Part shown: in pieces, positions 1 to 8,127 of the stretch
How the letters are laid out: each line of letters opens with the position of its first letter
How positions within the stretch are numbered: position 1 is the first letter of the stretch
Assembly (NCBI RefSeq): GCF_012641095.1
Contig: NZ_JAAVSC010000029.1
Location: forward strand, 1-32,929
Direction of reading: 5' to 3'
Length of the DNA stretch: 32,929 nt
DNA from: Lactobacillus sp. HBUAS51381
Lineage (GTDB): Bacteria > Bacillota > Bacilli > Lactobacillales > Lactobacillaceae
Notes under the pieces: generated by a model
What the model was told of the DNA's origin: nothing
Seen by the model: the letters and a program-made list of their open reading frames with translations, nothing else
Database searches by the model: none
Translations under genes and position numbers: made by a program

Positions 1-870
1 CAGGACAAAGAGCGTTTGGGGGCCGTACAACGTAACGAGTGTCTTAGATAGCTGATGATTGATGTCAGTCATCCAGCGGTTCTCTCGTTGCTGTAACTGT
101 TTCAGTTTTTTCTTCGCTGATTTGATCCCACGATGCTGTAGTTCTGTTCGTATTTTCTGGAATTTGTGACGTTTTAAGAGGACTTTTTCTCCATCAAAGA
201 ATCTCGTTTTCCCTTGTTGATCAAAAGTGGTTGCCAGAAAACGTAATCCTCGATCAATGCCCACGACCTGAGATGGGGCTGTTGAATCGAAGTCCGCGAC
301 CTCTTTGGTGATGCCGATGTGTAAGTACCATTTGCCTCTGCTGTGTACTAGTTTTGCCGTTCCCAGCTTCCAACCGTTCTGGAAGTATTGCTTGAATCCC
401 TTGATAGTAAAGGGCATCTTCGTTCTTTTTTCAAGAGTCGTTAGAGAAATTTCAGTCAAACTGTTAACAAAAGAGTAATTGCTTTGCCGAACAAAATCTG
501 CTTGTGGACGAGAAAAATGAAGTGGCTTAAACAGCCATGTCAAGTCTTTAGTGACGCGTACCCACTTCTTATCGTCATCTTGATAGCAATAGGGGTGTTG
601 CTTCATCTGTGCCAGAACTGTTTTGTACCGCGCGACCACCGTTCTAAAAACAGATTGAATCATTTGACTGTTCAGTGGCGATTCTCGTCGGAATACTTTG
701 TACAGGGCATGATTGATCTTTAAACTATTCAATGGAAAGTCGTGATCAAATACCCATTGGCTGACTAAATTAGCTAGACGTTGATATTCTCGACTCATTT
801 CTAATAGTTGGGTAGCTTGAATTGCGTTGGGATAGAGTCTAATCTTCAGTGTTCGTCCTAACATCGCCAT
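1..870 (-). CDS. tnpB: TnpB, IS200/IS605-family RNA-guided nuclease (partial)
   Basis: The 290 residues visible run from an ATG at 870 (SD GGAGGTG just upstream) to the left window edge without a stop, so the C-terminus with the rest of the RuvC domain and the zinc finger is missing. The N-terminus has the TnpB signature (KIRLYPNAIQ) and VVGIDRGL at about residue 194 carries the first RuvC aspartate, followed by a basic helical stretch. TnpB proteins are RNA-guided nucleases that help retain IS200/IS605 elements. The guide RNA usually overlaps the 3' end of the gene, which is outside the window. No TnpA is present on the visible side. The gene is clearly AT-richer than its neighbours, which fits mobile DNA. 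Confidence 0.9.
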   Translation of the reverse strand, partial: MAMLGRTLKIRLYPNAIQATQLLEMSREYQRLANLVSQWVFDHDFPLNSLKINHALYKVFRRESPLNSQMIQSVFRTVVARYKTVLAQMKQHPYCYQDDDKKWVRVTKDLTWLFKPLHFSRPQADFVRQSNYSFVNSLTEISLTTLEKRTKMPFTIKGFKQYFQNGWKLGTAKLVHSRGKWYLHIGITKEVADFDSTAPSQVVGIDRGLRFLATTFDQQGKTRFFDGEKVLLKRHKFQKIRTELQHRGIKSAKKKLKQLQQRENRWMTDINHQLSKTLVTLYGPQTLFVL

Positions 871-898
871 GATTTCACCTCCCCGAAAGATTGGATTA

Positions 899-907
899 AG
901 TATAGCA
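899..907 (-). promoter_or_regulatory. Extended -10 promoter of tnpB
   Basis: On the minus strand TGCTATACT forms an extended -10 element (TG-N-TATACT) about 30 nt before the tnpB ATG. No good -35 box is seen at the standard distance, as is common for extended -10 promoters. Confidence 0.45.
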
Positions 908-966
908 CATGCTGGGCTCAAAAAGGGGAACGTATGTTTTATAAAAGATTAAAGTTTTGCATTCAT

Positions 967-986
967 CCTTTGATTGAAATCAAAGG
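967..986. repeat. Perfect hairpin, possible IS200/IS605 left-end structure
   Basis: A perfect 9-bp inverted repeat (CCTTTGATT / AATCAAAGG) with a 2-nt centre lies in an AT-rich block upstream of tnpB. IS200/IS605 elements have subterminal hairpins at their ends in place of terminal inverted repeats, and the position upstream of tnpB fits a left end. The exact tip cannot be set from this sequence alone. Confidence 0.35.
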
Positions 987-1028
987 TATTCTACTTAATT
1001 TCTAAATAATTTTCCTTGTCAGCGGCCA

Positions 1029-1067
1029 TACGAAAAGGCCAGCCGTGATTGAATATCACGACTGGCC
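1029..1067 (-). terminator. Terminator downstream of the antiporter gene
   Basis: GGCCAG(C)CGTGAT at 1037-1049 pairs with ATCACG(A)CTGGCC at 1055-1067. On the minus strand it is followed by TTTTCG; on the plus strand a run of seven T lies about ten bases away, so it may work in both directions. Confidence 0.6.
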
Positions 1068-1093
1068 CAATAACTTTTTTTCATTGAGGCAAC

Positions 1094-1143
1094 CGGGAGT
1101 AACTTGCCCGTCTTATCCTACACGTAGCCGCTAGTTACTCCCG
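1094..1143. repeat. 11-bp inverted repeat at the antiporter stop codon
   Basis: CGGGAGTAACT at 1094-1104 is the exact reverse complement of AGTTACTCCCG at 1133-1143, with a 28-nt loop. It begins 3 bases after the antiporter stop codon and precedes the terminator hairpin, so the transcript would end in two stem-loops. Confidence 0.6.
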
Positions 1144-1146
1144 ACG

Positions 1147-3138
1147 TTAGACCAGAAAAGCCGATCGATTCTGAAGATAACTCATCTCGTCAAACACAAT
1201 CTGCTGCTGCAGGTCTTCAGCAACCGCCGCTGTGATCTCGCCAGCCGCGAGCGTCTCTTGGATACACTCATATTCGGTATGGAAAGCCGCTAGGAACAAT
1301 TGATAGACCACGTTGGGATCAACGGATGGACAGCTCAACCGACGATGCCGTTCGTGATAGTAGCGTTCAATCACGTCAACGGCGGTTCGGTTTTCGATCG
1401 TTTTTAAACGTTGCAGGGCCGTCAAAGCGGCTTGATAGCCGACTTCTTCAACCGGCTGGATCGCCTCACCACGTTGCTCAAACTGTTGCTGCCAGTACAA
1501 TTGTTCCATGACCAAGGGCGACGTCATAAATGTATCTTGTGCCTTTTGGATATCACGGTATCGCCGTCCCATGTGGATGCTGAACCAAATCCGCAAGATT
1601 AGATTTTTCCACCATCGCTGATCCACGGTGAACCGGCTGTATCTTAGAAAACGCAGGTAGTAAGTATATCCCACTTCAGTCACGCTTCCCTGTTCACGTA
1701 ACCCCGTCACGGCTTGGCGTTCTGCGGCATCCGCTTGGCGAAAAAGGGCACGTTGCTGGCGGCGATGTGGCACCTGCTCGCCCTGAAATTGCTGCCGCAA
1801 AGCATCCAACACAATCTGTGTTTCGCTCGGATGGTCCTGCCGTTTAGTAAGTGCTGACATCGCGGCTAATTTCAACCGCCGATTCCAATCAAGCGTTGAT
1901 TCCGCTGCTGTGGGCCCCGTCTTCAAGAGGCGCGGTAAGACCAGCGTCGGCGTCAAGAGACTCAACAGGATGACCACCGTTGCCGTAAATATCAAGGCAC
2001 TACGCAAGGCAAACGGTTGGCCCTTAATCATCAGAGGTAAGGAGAAGGCCAACGCCAACGTAATGGTCCCATTGGCGCCACTCAAGGCCATCAGCCAACT
2101 ATCCATCCAACGATGCCGGCTAGGCTTATGCATCCACACGAAGTAGCGCGACCAAATTAATCGAATGAAAAACTTGGCACCATAGATGAAAGCCCCCGCC
2201 AACGTTAAGCGCCACCACAAATTTGGATTGGCTTGGCGAAGCGCTTGTAACACCCTGGGCAGGGAGATGCCCAACAGCACAAAGACCAGACTGGACAGAA
2301 TCCCGTTAATCATTTCCCAAACATTGGCGCTGACTAATTGCATGCGGCTCGACGTTAAGCGTAGGTGTTCTCGTTCTGCTCCCTGAATCAATCCTGCCGC
2401 AACAACCGCGAGAATTCCCGAAAGACCGAGCTCGTCTGCCAAATAATACAGGATGAATGGCGTCACCAGCTCAATGGTCACCAACACCATGGGCGAATTA
2501 TCTCCCCAGTGAATCAATTGTTGCCGCACCCATGCGATACCTAATCCCAGAATGGCCCCCAATAACAAGCCACCCAAGAACTCCTTACCAAATGCCAACA
2601 ATGCAGTACTCACGGCAAATTTACCGGAGATATAGGTCGCCAAAGCTAAATCAAATGCGACAATCCCCGAGGCATCATTAAAGAGGGATTCATTTCGTAA
2701 AATTGTTTGGGGGACCCGATACTCCTCGCTAGCCGGTGTGATGGCACTCACCGCAGACGCATCGGTTGGCGTCACGACCGCACATAACGCGAAAGCCAGA
2801 CTCAACGGGAAGATGGGAAATAACCCATGAACCCCAACGCCCACCAACAGAACTGTCAAAATCACGAGCACAATGGCCAATGAAAAAATATTGACGATTC
2901 CCCGGCCAACCCAGTAGCGCGACACATTTTCTGACTCGTTATACATCAAGGGCGCGATAATGGCGAAGGTAAAGACATCCGGGCTAAATTGGAAACCTTG
3001 ATACAGCGGGAAAAAGGCAAACACCAGTCCCAAACCCATTAAGAAAAATGGTTGTGGAATCCGCGGACAGTGCTGACTGAGCACATGACCACCAATAACC
3101 GCAAGCAATAACATTAAGACTAAAAATACCAATTTCAT
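1147..3138 (-). CDS. CPA1-family Na+/H+ antiporter (NhaP/NhaK-like)
   Basis: A 663-residue membrane exchanger predicted to swap cytoplasmic Na+ (or K+) for H+. The first ~400 residues are a chain of hydrophobic helices. TPTDAS near residue 123 and NESLFNDASG near 149-158 are CPA1 family motifs, the latter with the Asn-Asp pair of the ion site. The last ~260 residues form a hydrophilic, charged cytoplasmic tail of likely regulatory role, as in long NhaP/NhaK proteins. I chose the ATG at 3138, which has AGGTGG 8 nt upstream; an in-frame GTG at 3150 lies within that ribosome site. A -10 element is found only upstream of the hairpin at 3161-3200, so expression may depend on readthrough of it. The transported ion is inferred. 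Confidence 0.88.
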   Translation of the reverse strand: MKLVFLVLMLLLAVIGGHVLSQHCPRIPQPFFLMGLGLVFAFFPLYQGFQFSPDVFTFAIIAPLMYNESENVSRYWVGRGIVNIFSLAIVLVILTVLLVGVGVHGLFPIFPLSLAFALCAVVTPTDASAVSAITPASEEYRVPQTILRNESLFNDASGIVAFDLALATYISGKFAVSTALLAFGKEFLGGLLLGAILGLGIAWVRQQLIHWGDNSPMVLVTIELVTPFILYYLADELGLSGILAVVAAGLIQGAEREHLRLTSSRMQLVSANVWEMINGILSSLVFVLLGISLPRVLQALRQANPNLWWRLTLAGAFIYGAKFFIRLIWSRYFVWMHKPSRHRWMDSWLMALSGANGTITLALAFSLPLMIKGQPFALRSALIFTATVVILLSLLTPTLVLPRLLKTGPTAAESTLDWNRRLKLAAMSALTKRQDHPSETQIVLDALRQQFQGEQVPHRRQQRALFRQADAAERQAVTGLREQGSVTEVGYTYYLRFLRYSRFTVDQRWWKNLILRIWFSIHMGRRYRDIQKAQDTFMTSPLVMEQLYWQQQFEQRGEAIQPVEEVGYQAALTALQRLKTIENRTAVDVIERYYHERHRRLSCPSVDPNVVYQLFLAAFHTEYECIQETLAAGEITAAVAEDLQQQIVFDEMSYLQNRSAFLV

Positions 3139-3160
3139 TTGATCGACCACCTATCCCAAG

Positions 3161-3200
3161 AAAAACTGAGTTAGAAATTTTCAACAAATCTCTAACTCAG
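3161..3200 (-). terminator. Intrinsic terminator after lacM, inside the antiporter leader
   Basis: A perfect 10-bp stem (CTGAGTTAGA at 3166-3175 with TCTAACTCAG at 3191-3200) is followed on the minus strand by TTTTTCTT. It ends the lacL-lacM transcript. It also sits between the only visible antiporter promoter (3223-3231) and the antiporter ribosome site (3147-3152), so it could act as an attenuator. Confidence 0.75.
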
Positions 3201-3222
3201 CTATTGCGCATCGCTGCCATTC

Positions 3223-3231
3223 ATTATAGCA
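3223..3231 (-). promoter_or_regulatory. Extended -10 promoter of the antiporter gene
   Basis: TGCTATAAT on the minus strand is a consensus extended -10 element. It lies after the lacM stop codon and before the terminator hairpin, giving a predicted leader of about 80 nt that contains the hairpin. Confidence 0.5.
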
Positions 3232-3294
3232 GTCCGATGGATTATTTTGCGACAATCATTTCATTGCCCATTTTAAGTTTCTTACTTAAACCAT

Positions 3295-4263
3295 TCATAC
3301 CTGCGCGTCACCGGCGACAATTTCAAACTGAAAGCTGTGGTCCGTATCCCCGGCAAGATGGTATTGCGGCTCAACGTCGGCGCCCCAGCTATCAATGCCG
3401 CCAACGCCCCGGACGGCACCGTAAATCGTCAAGACTGTTCGCCGCGGCGCTGGTAACTCTTCTTGATGAGTGGCGTTTTCCAACTCGGCTGGCGTGTAAG
3501 GCAACGCACTGAAAGCAAACGGCGTACCGTGTTCACGGACCGTCAACTGAAAGGCTTGATGGTTGGGATCGGCGTTATTGAGCGTCCGTTCGCGCGTCAC
3601 CGTCACCCAATCGGTCGCCATGTGCATGCCACACTCTTGTGGTACCAAATACGGCGTCACCGGCAGGCCAGCCACGTGATAAGTCCCGGGTTGTCCGCCC
3701 GCCATGCGATCCGGATAGGTTTCCCCGGAGAGGCCTTGATAGTCAAAGCCCTGGGCCAGCGTGGGCATGACGATCCGCAAGCCCAATGCGGGGAGCTCCG
3801 GTAGACCCGCTGCACCGTGGTAATGAACGGCCACCGTTAGGCCACCACCCGCGATAACCTCATAGGTGATATCAACCGTGGTCGCCGGAACGGTTGGCGT
3901 AGTGTAGGTAAAGGTAATGGCCACCTTTTCAGCGGTCTCATGATCGGTGTATCGATTATTTTCCGGCGCAATCGGTAACGGAATCGCTTGACCATCCACC
4001 GCAACCGCCACGTGGGTACAGTGTGTAAAGAGATCCGCACCCAGCCACATCGCCGAGCGCTGGGAGAAGCCGTTGCCCCGGTCGTTATCGGTTGTAGCCC
4101 GCCAAAAGACCGGGACCGGCGTGCGGTACAGCCATTCTTTACCATCACGAACCAGCGATTCTAGACCACCGCGATCGTAGGCAAAGATATAGCGAAAACG
4201 CGCGCCACTCACACCCAACGTGACGTCGCCAAAGGTTAGATTTAAATTAGTCGTGTTGGCCAT
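3295..4263 (-). CDS. lacM: Beta-galactosidase small subunit LacM
   Basis: A 322-residue protein matching the usual length of LacM, the small subunit of the heterodimeric GH2 beta-galactosidase of lactobacilli and leuconostocs. It corresponds to the C-terminal domain of single-chain LacZ and is needed with LacL to hydrolyse lactose to glucose and galactose. Segments such as [15 protein letters not shown] and [12 protein letters not shown] are typical of this domain. The ATG at 4263 (MANTTNLN) is chosen because AGGAGGTG lies 10 nt upstream; the frame is open further upstream but runs through lacL. It overlaps the end of lacL by 17 bp, the classic arrangement for coupled translation of the two subunits. 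Confidence 0.95.
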   Translation of the reverse strand: MANTTNLNLTFGDVTLGVSGARFRYIFAYDRGGLESLVRDGKEWLYRTPVPVFWRATTDNDRGNGFSQRSAMWLGADLFTHCTHVAVAVDGQAIPLPIAPENNRYTDHETAEKVAITFTYTTPTVPATTVDITYEVIAGGGLTVAVHYHGAAGLPELPALGLRIVMPTLAQGFDYQGLSGETYPDRMAGGQPGTYHVAGLPVTPYLVPQECGMHMATDWVTVTRERTLNNADPNHQAFQLTVREHGTPFAFSALPYTPAELENATHQEELPAPRRTVLTIYGAVRGVGGIDSWGADVEPQYHLAGDTDHSFQFEIVAGDAQV

Positions 4264-6133
4264 AGTAATAGCGCACCTCCTGTAAAGCTGGCTTCGGGGT
4301 TCGATCCGCAAAGAGCAGACCATCCCCGGAGAATTCATAGTCACTGTGCCGGTCGTCAAAATCCCCACCATAGCGGAGGACGGGCCGACCGGTTACGTCG
4401 TCTTTAACCCAGAGCGCTTGGTCAATGAAGTCCCAGATGAAGCCGCCCTGATACATGGGATAGCGGTCCAACAAGGCATCATAGCTGGCCATGCCGCCCA
4501 GCGAATTGCCCATGTCATGCATGTATTCACAATCCAAGAAGGGTTTCGCTGGCGCATTCTGCAAGTATTTCTCAATCTCACGGGGCGGATTGTACATCCG
4601 GCTCTCGACATCGGAGATCCGATCGGCGTAGACCCGATTCTGGAAGACGCCCTCGTAATGCGTCAGCCGCGTCGGATCAACGTGATGGTAGTAGGCATCC
4701 ATCGCAACCAGATCCTCGCCCGCGTAGGATTCATTCCCCAACGACCAGAATAAGATGGCCGGATGATTCTTAAACATCTCATAGTTGCTCTTGGCCCGAT
4801 CGAGCACGGCCAGTTGCCACTGCGGCAGGTCGTCGGGAACGTTATAGGACGGCTCCACGGCGCCCATCTTCTGCCACGTCCCGTGCGTTTCGAGATTGTT
4901 CTCCGCCATCATATAGATACCCTCACGGTCGCACAGATCATACCAAATCGGCTGATCCGGGTAGTGGCAGGTCCGCACGGCGTTGATGTGATTGGCGTGA
5001 AAGATCCGTAGATCATGCTTCATATCGGTTAACGTCACGGCGCGGCCGCGGTGAGCATCCCACTCATGGCGATTGACCCCATTGATGATGAGCCGTTGAC
5101 CATTCAACGTGATGACCTTGTCCTTCATTTCCAATCGTCGAAATCCGACTGGATAAGGCACGACCTCAACGCATTCGCCCGCCGGATTATGTAACGTGAC
5201 CTGTAACCGATAAAGGTACGGGTCGTGATGGGACCAGAGGTGGACGTGCGGCAATTCGGTCGTTAGCTGGATGGTCGCGGCCGCATCACGTTCAGCCGTC
5301 CACAGGGGTTGTCCCGATGCATCCAACAAGCTGATCTGAACGGCACCGGCCAATTTGTTAGCTGCCGACAGACGTAGCGTGAGCGCCAGCTGACCGGTCG
5401 TTAAGGCCGCATCAGCCCCGGCCCGGATCGTCAGGTCCTCCAGATGCAGCGCCGGCTTGGCGACCAACCGGACACTGCGAAAGATGCCGGAGAACCGGAA
5501 CATGTCTTGGTCCTCGAGGAAGGCCGCCGTACTGTGTTTAAAGACCTCTACGGCCAACAGGTTCTCCCCCGGCTGTAAGTACGGGGTCAAATCAAATTCC
5601 GACCGACTGAAACTATCCTCGGCATACCCGACAAATTGGCCGTTGAGCCACAGGAACATGGCTTGCTCGACGCCATCAAATTCAATGCTGACGCGTTTGT
5701 CCTGCAAGGCCGGCGCCAGGGTGAACCGTTTGACGTAAGCGCCCACGGTATTTTCGGGATCGGTGCTGAACATTCCCTGTTCGGGTTGGTCCGCACCCCG
5801 ACTGTAGGCCGGCCGCCGGTAGTGCTTGCCTTCCCAAGGATAGGCCGTGTTGATGTACTGAATCTGACCGTAACCAGCCAACTCAATGTGGCCCGGAACC
5901 GTGAGCCGGTCAAAGTCCGTGCGATCGTAATCTGGCTGATAGAAGCCGACCGGGCGATGCTGGGGATCGCGGGCAAACTGAAAGGCCCACTGCCCATCCA
6001 GGCTCTGAACGAAACGACTGTGGTGGGCCGTGGCTTCCGCTAAAGTCGCGTAGCCGCGATGGTCACTGTGTGCTGGGACTTGATTGATCCGAAAGGTCTG
6101 TGGATCATCTAGCCAACGCAAATCTGCTTTCAT
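4247..6133 (-). CDS. lacL: Beta-galactosidase large subunit LacL
   Basis: A 628-residue GH2 enzyme subunit that carries the active site. The order is the sugar-binding jelly-roll domain (about 45-225, with SLDGQWAF and [12 protein letters not shown]), the immunoglobulin-like domain (about 230-335) and the TIM barrel (about 340-628). The acid/base is Glu468 in SLGNES and the nucleophile is Glu536 in DCEYMH. The ATG at 6133 is preceded by AAGGAAG. With LacM it forms the cytoplasmic lactase. No lactose transporter is next to it in this window. A consensus -10 and a cre-like element just downstream of it suggest catabolite repression. Confidence 0.96.
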   Translation of the reverse strand: MKADLRWLDDPQTFRINQVPAHSDHRGYATLAEATAHHSRFVQSLDGQWAFQFARDPQHRPVGFYQPDYDRTDFDRLTVPGHIELAGYGQIQYINTAYPWEGKHYRRPAYSRGADQPEQGMFSTDPENTVGAYVKRFTLAPALQDKRVSIEFDGVEQAMFLWLNGQFVGYAEDSFSRSEFDLTPYLQPGENLLAVEVFKHSTAAFLEDQDMFRFSGIFRSVRLVAKPALHLEDLTIRAGADAALTTGQLALTLRLSAANKLAGAVQISLLDASGQPLWTAERDAAATIQLTTELPHVHLWSHHDPYLYRLQVTLHNPAGECVEVVPYPVGFRRLEMKDKVITLNGQRLIINGVNRHEWDAHRGRAVTLTDMKHDLRIFHANHINAVRTCHYPDQPIWYDLCDREGIYMMAENNLETHGTWQKMGAVEPSYNVPDDLPQWQLAVLDRAKSNYEMFKNHPAILFWSLGNESYAGEDLVAMDAYYHHVDPTRLTHYEGVFQNRVYADRISDVESRMYNPPREIEKYLQNAPAKPFLDCEYMHDMGNSLGGMASYDALLDRYPMYQGGFIWDFIDQALWVKDDVTGRPVLRYGGDFDDRHSDYEFSGDGLLFADRTPKPALQEVRYYYGQHD

Positions 6134-6150
6134 CTATTTGAGACTTCCTT

Positions 6151-6165
6151 TCTGAAGCGGTTACA
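6151..6165. promoter_or_regulatory. Imperfect cre-like site at the lacL promoter
   Basis: TCTGAAGCGGTTACA has one good cre half (GCGGTTACA) but the other half is one base short of the CcpA consensus. Its place, just downstream of the -10, would suit repression by CcpA or a LacI-type protein. Confidence 0.35.
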
Positions 6166-6173
6166 ATAGGTTC

Positions 6174-6179
6174 ATTATA
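6174..6179 (-). promoter_or_regulatory. -10 box of the lacL-lacM operon
   Basis: TATAAT on the minus strand lies about 40 nt before the lacL start. No convincing -35 is seen at 17 bp. Confidence 0.5.
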
Positions 6180-6252
6180 CAACGCCCCAGATGATTGCGT
6201 GACTTTGTCGGCCGAAAAAGCCGCTGAATCCGGTTAACTTCCATTTCGGCAA

Positions 6253-6280
6253 TCAAAAAGCCCGAGCGCCTCTCTCAGGC
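6253..6280 (-). terminator. Terminator of the GNAT gene
   Basis: On the minus strand GCCTGAG (6274-6280) pairs with CTCGGGC (6260-6266) and is followed by TTTTTGA, ending transcription of the acetyltransferase gene before the lacL promoter region. Confidence 0.7.
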
Positions 6281-6292
6281 CTTGCCTAAAAC

Positions 6293-6922
6293 TTATGGAG
6301 CTGTGATTGACCGCATGAGCTGCCAGTTAAACACCTTAATGCCCTGACTTTCTACCTGATGGTGCGTCACCACCTGAAAGTCTTGATCGGCATAGTACTG
6401 CACGTTGCGTTGCGTATTGGTCACCAATGTCAGGCGCTTGGCCCCGGCCGCACGCACCGTTGGGATAATCTGCTGCTTGAGTAGCCGCGTTCCCACTCCC
6501 CGGCCTTGAAAAGCGGGATCAACCGCAAAGTAAACCAGTGTCCATGCATCCCGTGGTGATCGTGTCATCCCATCCGCACGACTAATCTCAGCTAGGCTAC
6601 CGCGACGATGCCATAGATAGGGGCACACCAGCCGCAAACCGCCTGAGCGAACATAATCCCACCACGTTGGTTGCACACTGGCTGCCGCCATCACCCCAAT
6701 TCCAACTAATTGACCTTGCTCTTCAGCCACTACTAGTTTTCCTTTACGCCAGTAAATCAACAAATCCATGACGAAGTAATCGTTCAGAAACTGGTCGTAG
6801 CCCGCGGTCCCCCGAAACCGTGGACGAAAAGCCATCGTAAATGTTGGGTAGGCGTGAAAGGCCCGCGTTAGCAACTGAACCAATCCGGCTAAGTCCGAAC
6901 GAATTGCTGGTCTAAATTCCAT
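6293..6922 (-). CDS. GNAT-family N-acetyltransferase
   Basis: A 209-residue protein with the GNAT fold that transfers an acetyl group from acetyl-CoA to an unknown amine. Motif A is visible as VDPAFQGRGVGTRLL, where QGRGVG binds the CoA pyrophosphate, and a C-terminal Tyr-rich segment (NVQYYADQDFQV) fits motif B. The start ATG at 6922 has GGGAGGAAG upstream. It is single, with its own terminator, and divergent from a TetR regulator that may control it. The substrate cannot be told from the sequence. Confidence 0.88.
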   Translation of the reverse strand: MEFRPAIRSDLAGLVQLLTRAFHAYPTFTMAFRPRFRGTAGYDQFLNDYFVMDLLIYWRKGKLVVAEEQGQLVGIGVMAAASVQPTWWDYVRSGGLRLVCPYLWHRRGSLAEISRADGMTRSPRDAWTLVYFAVDPAFQGRGVGTRLLKQQIIPTVRAAGAKRLTLVTNTQRNVQYYADQDFQVVTHHQVESQGIKVFNWQLMRSITAP

Positions 6923-7001
6923 CTAAACTTCCTCCCTTTTAAAACGCTTGTATATTACTGTACAGTTGTGTACTATACTCGCTGTAGGAACAAACGCTAG
7001 A

Positions 7002-7020
7002 ACAGTTACCGCCTAACTGT
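7002..7020. promoter_or_regulatory. Inverted repeat, candidate TetR operator
   Basis: ACAGTTA and TAACTGT form a perfect 7-bp inverted repeat with a 5-bp centre in the intergenic region between the GNAT and TetR genes, downstream of a possible plus-strand promoter (TTGTAT, 17 bp, TACTAT). Size and symmetry suit a TetR dimer. Confidence 0.35.
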
Positions 7021-7072
7021 CCGTTTCTGGACAAATTCCAATAAAGTATCCGTTAAAATAAGGAGGTTTCCT

Positions 7073-7603
7073 TTGGATCGTCGTATTCGTAAAACGCAAC
7101 ATGCCATCAAGCAGGCTTTAATTGCACAGTTAAAGACGCAACCTTTGGCCAAGATTCGTGTGGCGACCATTATCGCACAGGCCGACATTTCACGCAGCAC
7201 CTTCTATCTCCACTACGATGACATCTATGATTGCTACAACCAGATTGTCAGTGAAACCATTGCCACACTGCTACAAGAACTGACCCAGACCTATCCCGCC
7301 GATAGCACGGCTAGTTTCAGTGAACTAGCGACCGCTTGTATTCGCTACGTTGTCGCGCACCGGGAGCTTTTCGAACTCATCACCCAATCCAGCGATCACC
7401 AAACGATCGATCGGCTTAAAGCAAAACTAGTCGAGAAGGTTCTAGCCTTCGAACACCTCGACCGTCAAAATCCCCAGGACTACTACGACGTCGTTTGCTC
7501 GGTCAATGGCATCATCGGTGTCTTGACGGATTGGTTGACTCACGGCCGTATTTCACAATCCGAACTAACGACCGTCGTCACTAATATCATTGAACGAATC
7601 TAA
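7073..7603 (+). CDS. TetR/AcrR-family transcriptional regulator
   Basis: A 176-residue regulator. The N-terminal HTH is clear (RVATIIAQADISRSTFYLHY at about residues 24-43) and the C-terminal half is a helical ligand or dimer domain of the kind seen in short Firmicute TetR proteins. The start is a TTG at 7073 with AGGAGGT 5 nt upstream; there is no better in-frame ATG. It diverges from the GNAT gene, which it may repress together with itself. The ligand is unknown. It ends in a shared bidirectional terminator. Confidence 0.88.
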   Translation: MDRRIRKTQHAIKQALIAQLKTQPLAKIRVATIIAQADISRSTFYLHYDDIYDCYNQIVSETIATLLQELTQTYPADSTASFSELATACIRYVVAHRELFELITQSSDHQTIDRLKAKLVEKVLAFEHLDRQNPQDYYDVVCSVNGIIGVLTDWLTHGRISQSELTTVVTNIIERI

Positions 7604-7645
7604 AAAAACAGCGAATTGGCCGACCGGTCAATTCGCTGTTTGCTT
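7602..7645. terminator. Bidirectional terminator between tetR and rrf2 genes
   Basis: A perfect 13-bp stem (7606-7618 with 7629-7641) has T-rich sequence on both sides and lies between convergent genes. Confidence 0.85.
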
Positions 7646-7656
7646 TCTAAATATCA

Positions 7657-8088
7657 CTAGCCAACGTGCTGATTACGCAACTGAATATCCGCGACCATAT
7701 CTTGAATGGTCAACTGTCGCATCTCGTCTTCGGCCGCGCGCTGAATCCGGCTGTAAGCACCGTCCAAGGTTTGTTGAATGTGCGCGCCGACCGGACAATC
7801 TGAATTGGTCCGCGGATCAACGTGAAGTAAGGCCGAATTCGGTTCGACCGCCCGAAACACATCGAGAAGCGAAATCTCAGCGGCCGGCCGAGCCAATTTG
7901 GGTTCGGCCGTGCCAGCCCGACTGTCAATCAAGCCGGCCTTCTTCAGTGTCGCCATCAACCGGCGCACCACGCTGGGATTAGACTCCACACTCGTCGCGA
8001 TAGTCGTGCTATCGAGTAATCCCTTGGGCGCAATGTGAATATAGACCAGGATGTGGATGGCATCACTTAATTTGTAAGAATATTTCAT
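7657..8088 (-). CDS. Rrf2-family transcriptional regulator (YwnA-like)
   Basis: A 143-residue winged-helix regulator. The N-terminus (YKLSDAIHILVYIH) and the recognition region SNPSVVRRLMATLKKAGLI are typical of Rrf2 proteins, as is the following wing and EISLLDVFRAVE. It has one cysteine near the place of the Fe-S/thiol cysteines (NSDCPVGAHI), not the three-cysteine cluster of IscR, so a thiol- or ligand-sensing role like YwnA is more likely. It lies 39 nt downstream of an NmrA-like oxidoreductase on the same strand, like the ywnA/ywnB pair of Bacillus subtilis, and probably regulates this operon. Confidence 0.88.
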   Translation of the reverse strand: MKYSYKLSDAIHILVYIHIAPKGLLDSTTIATSVESNPSVVRRLMATLKKAGLIDSRAGTAEPKLARPAAEISLLDVFRAVEPNSALLHVDPRTNSDCPVGAHIQQTLDGAYSRIQRAAEDEMRQLTIQDMVADIQLRNQHVG

Positions 8089-8127
8089 TTATCGTTCCTC
8101 CAATTCGGTGACCACCCCTAATCCGAC

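Noticed and set aside
7019-7032. Short inverted repeat GTCC-N6-GGAC in the tetR leader
   Set aside because: Only 4-bp arms, expected by chance.
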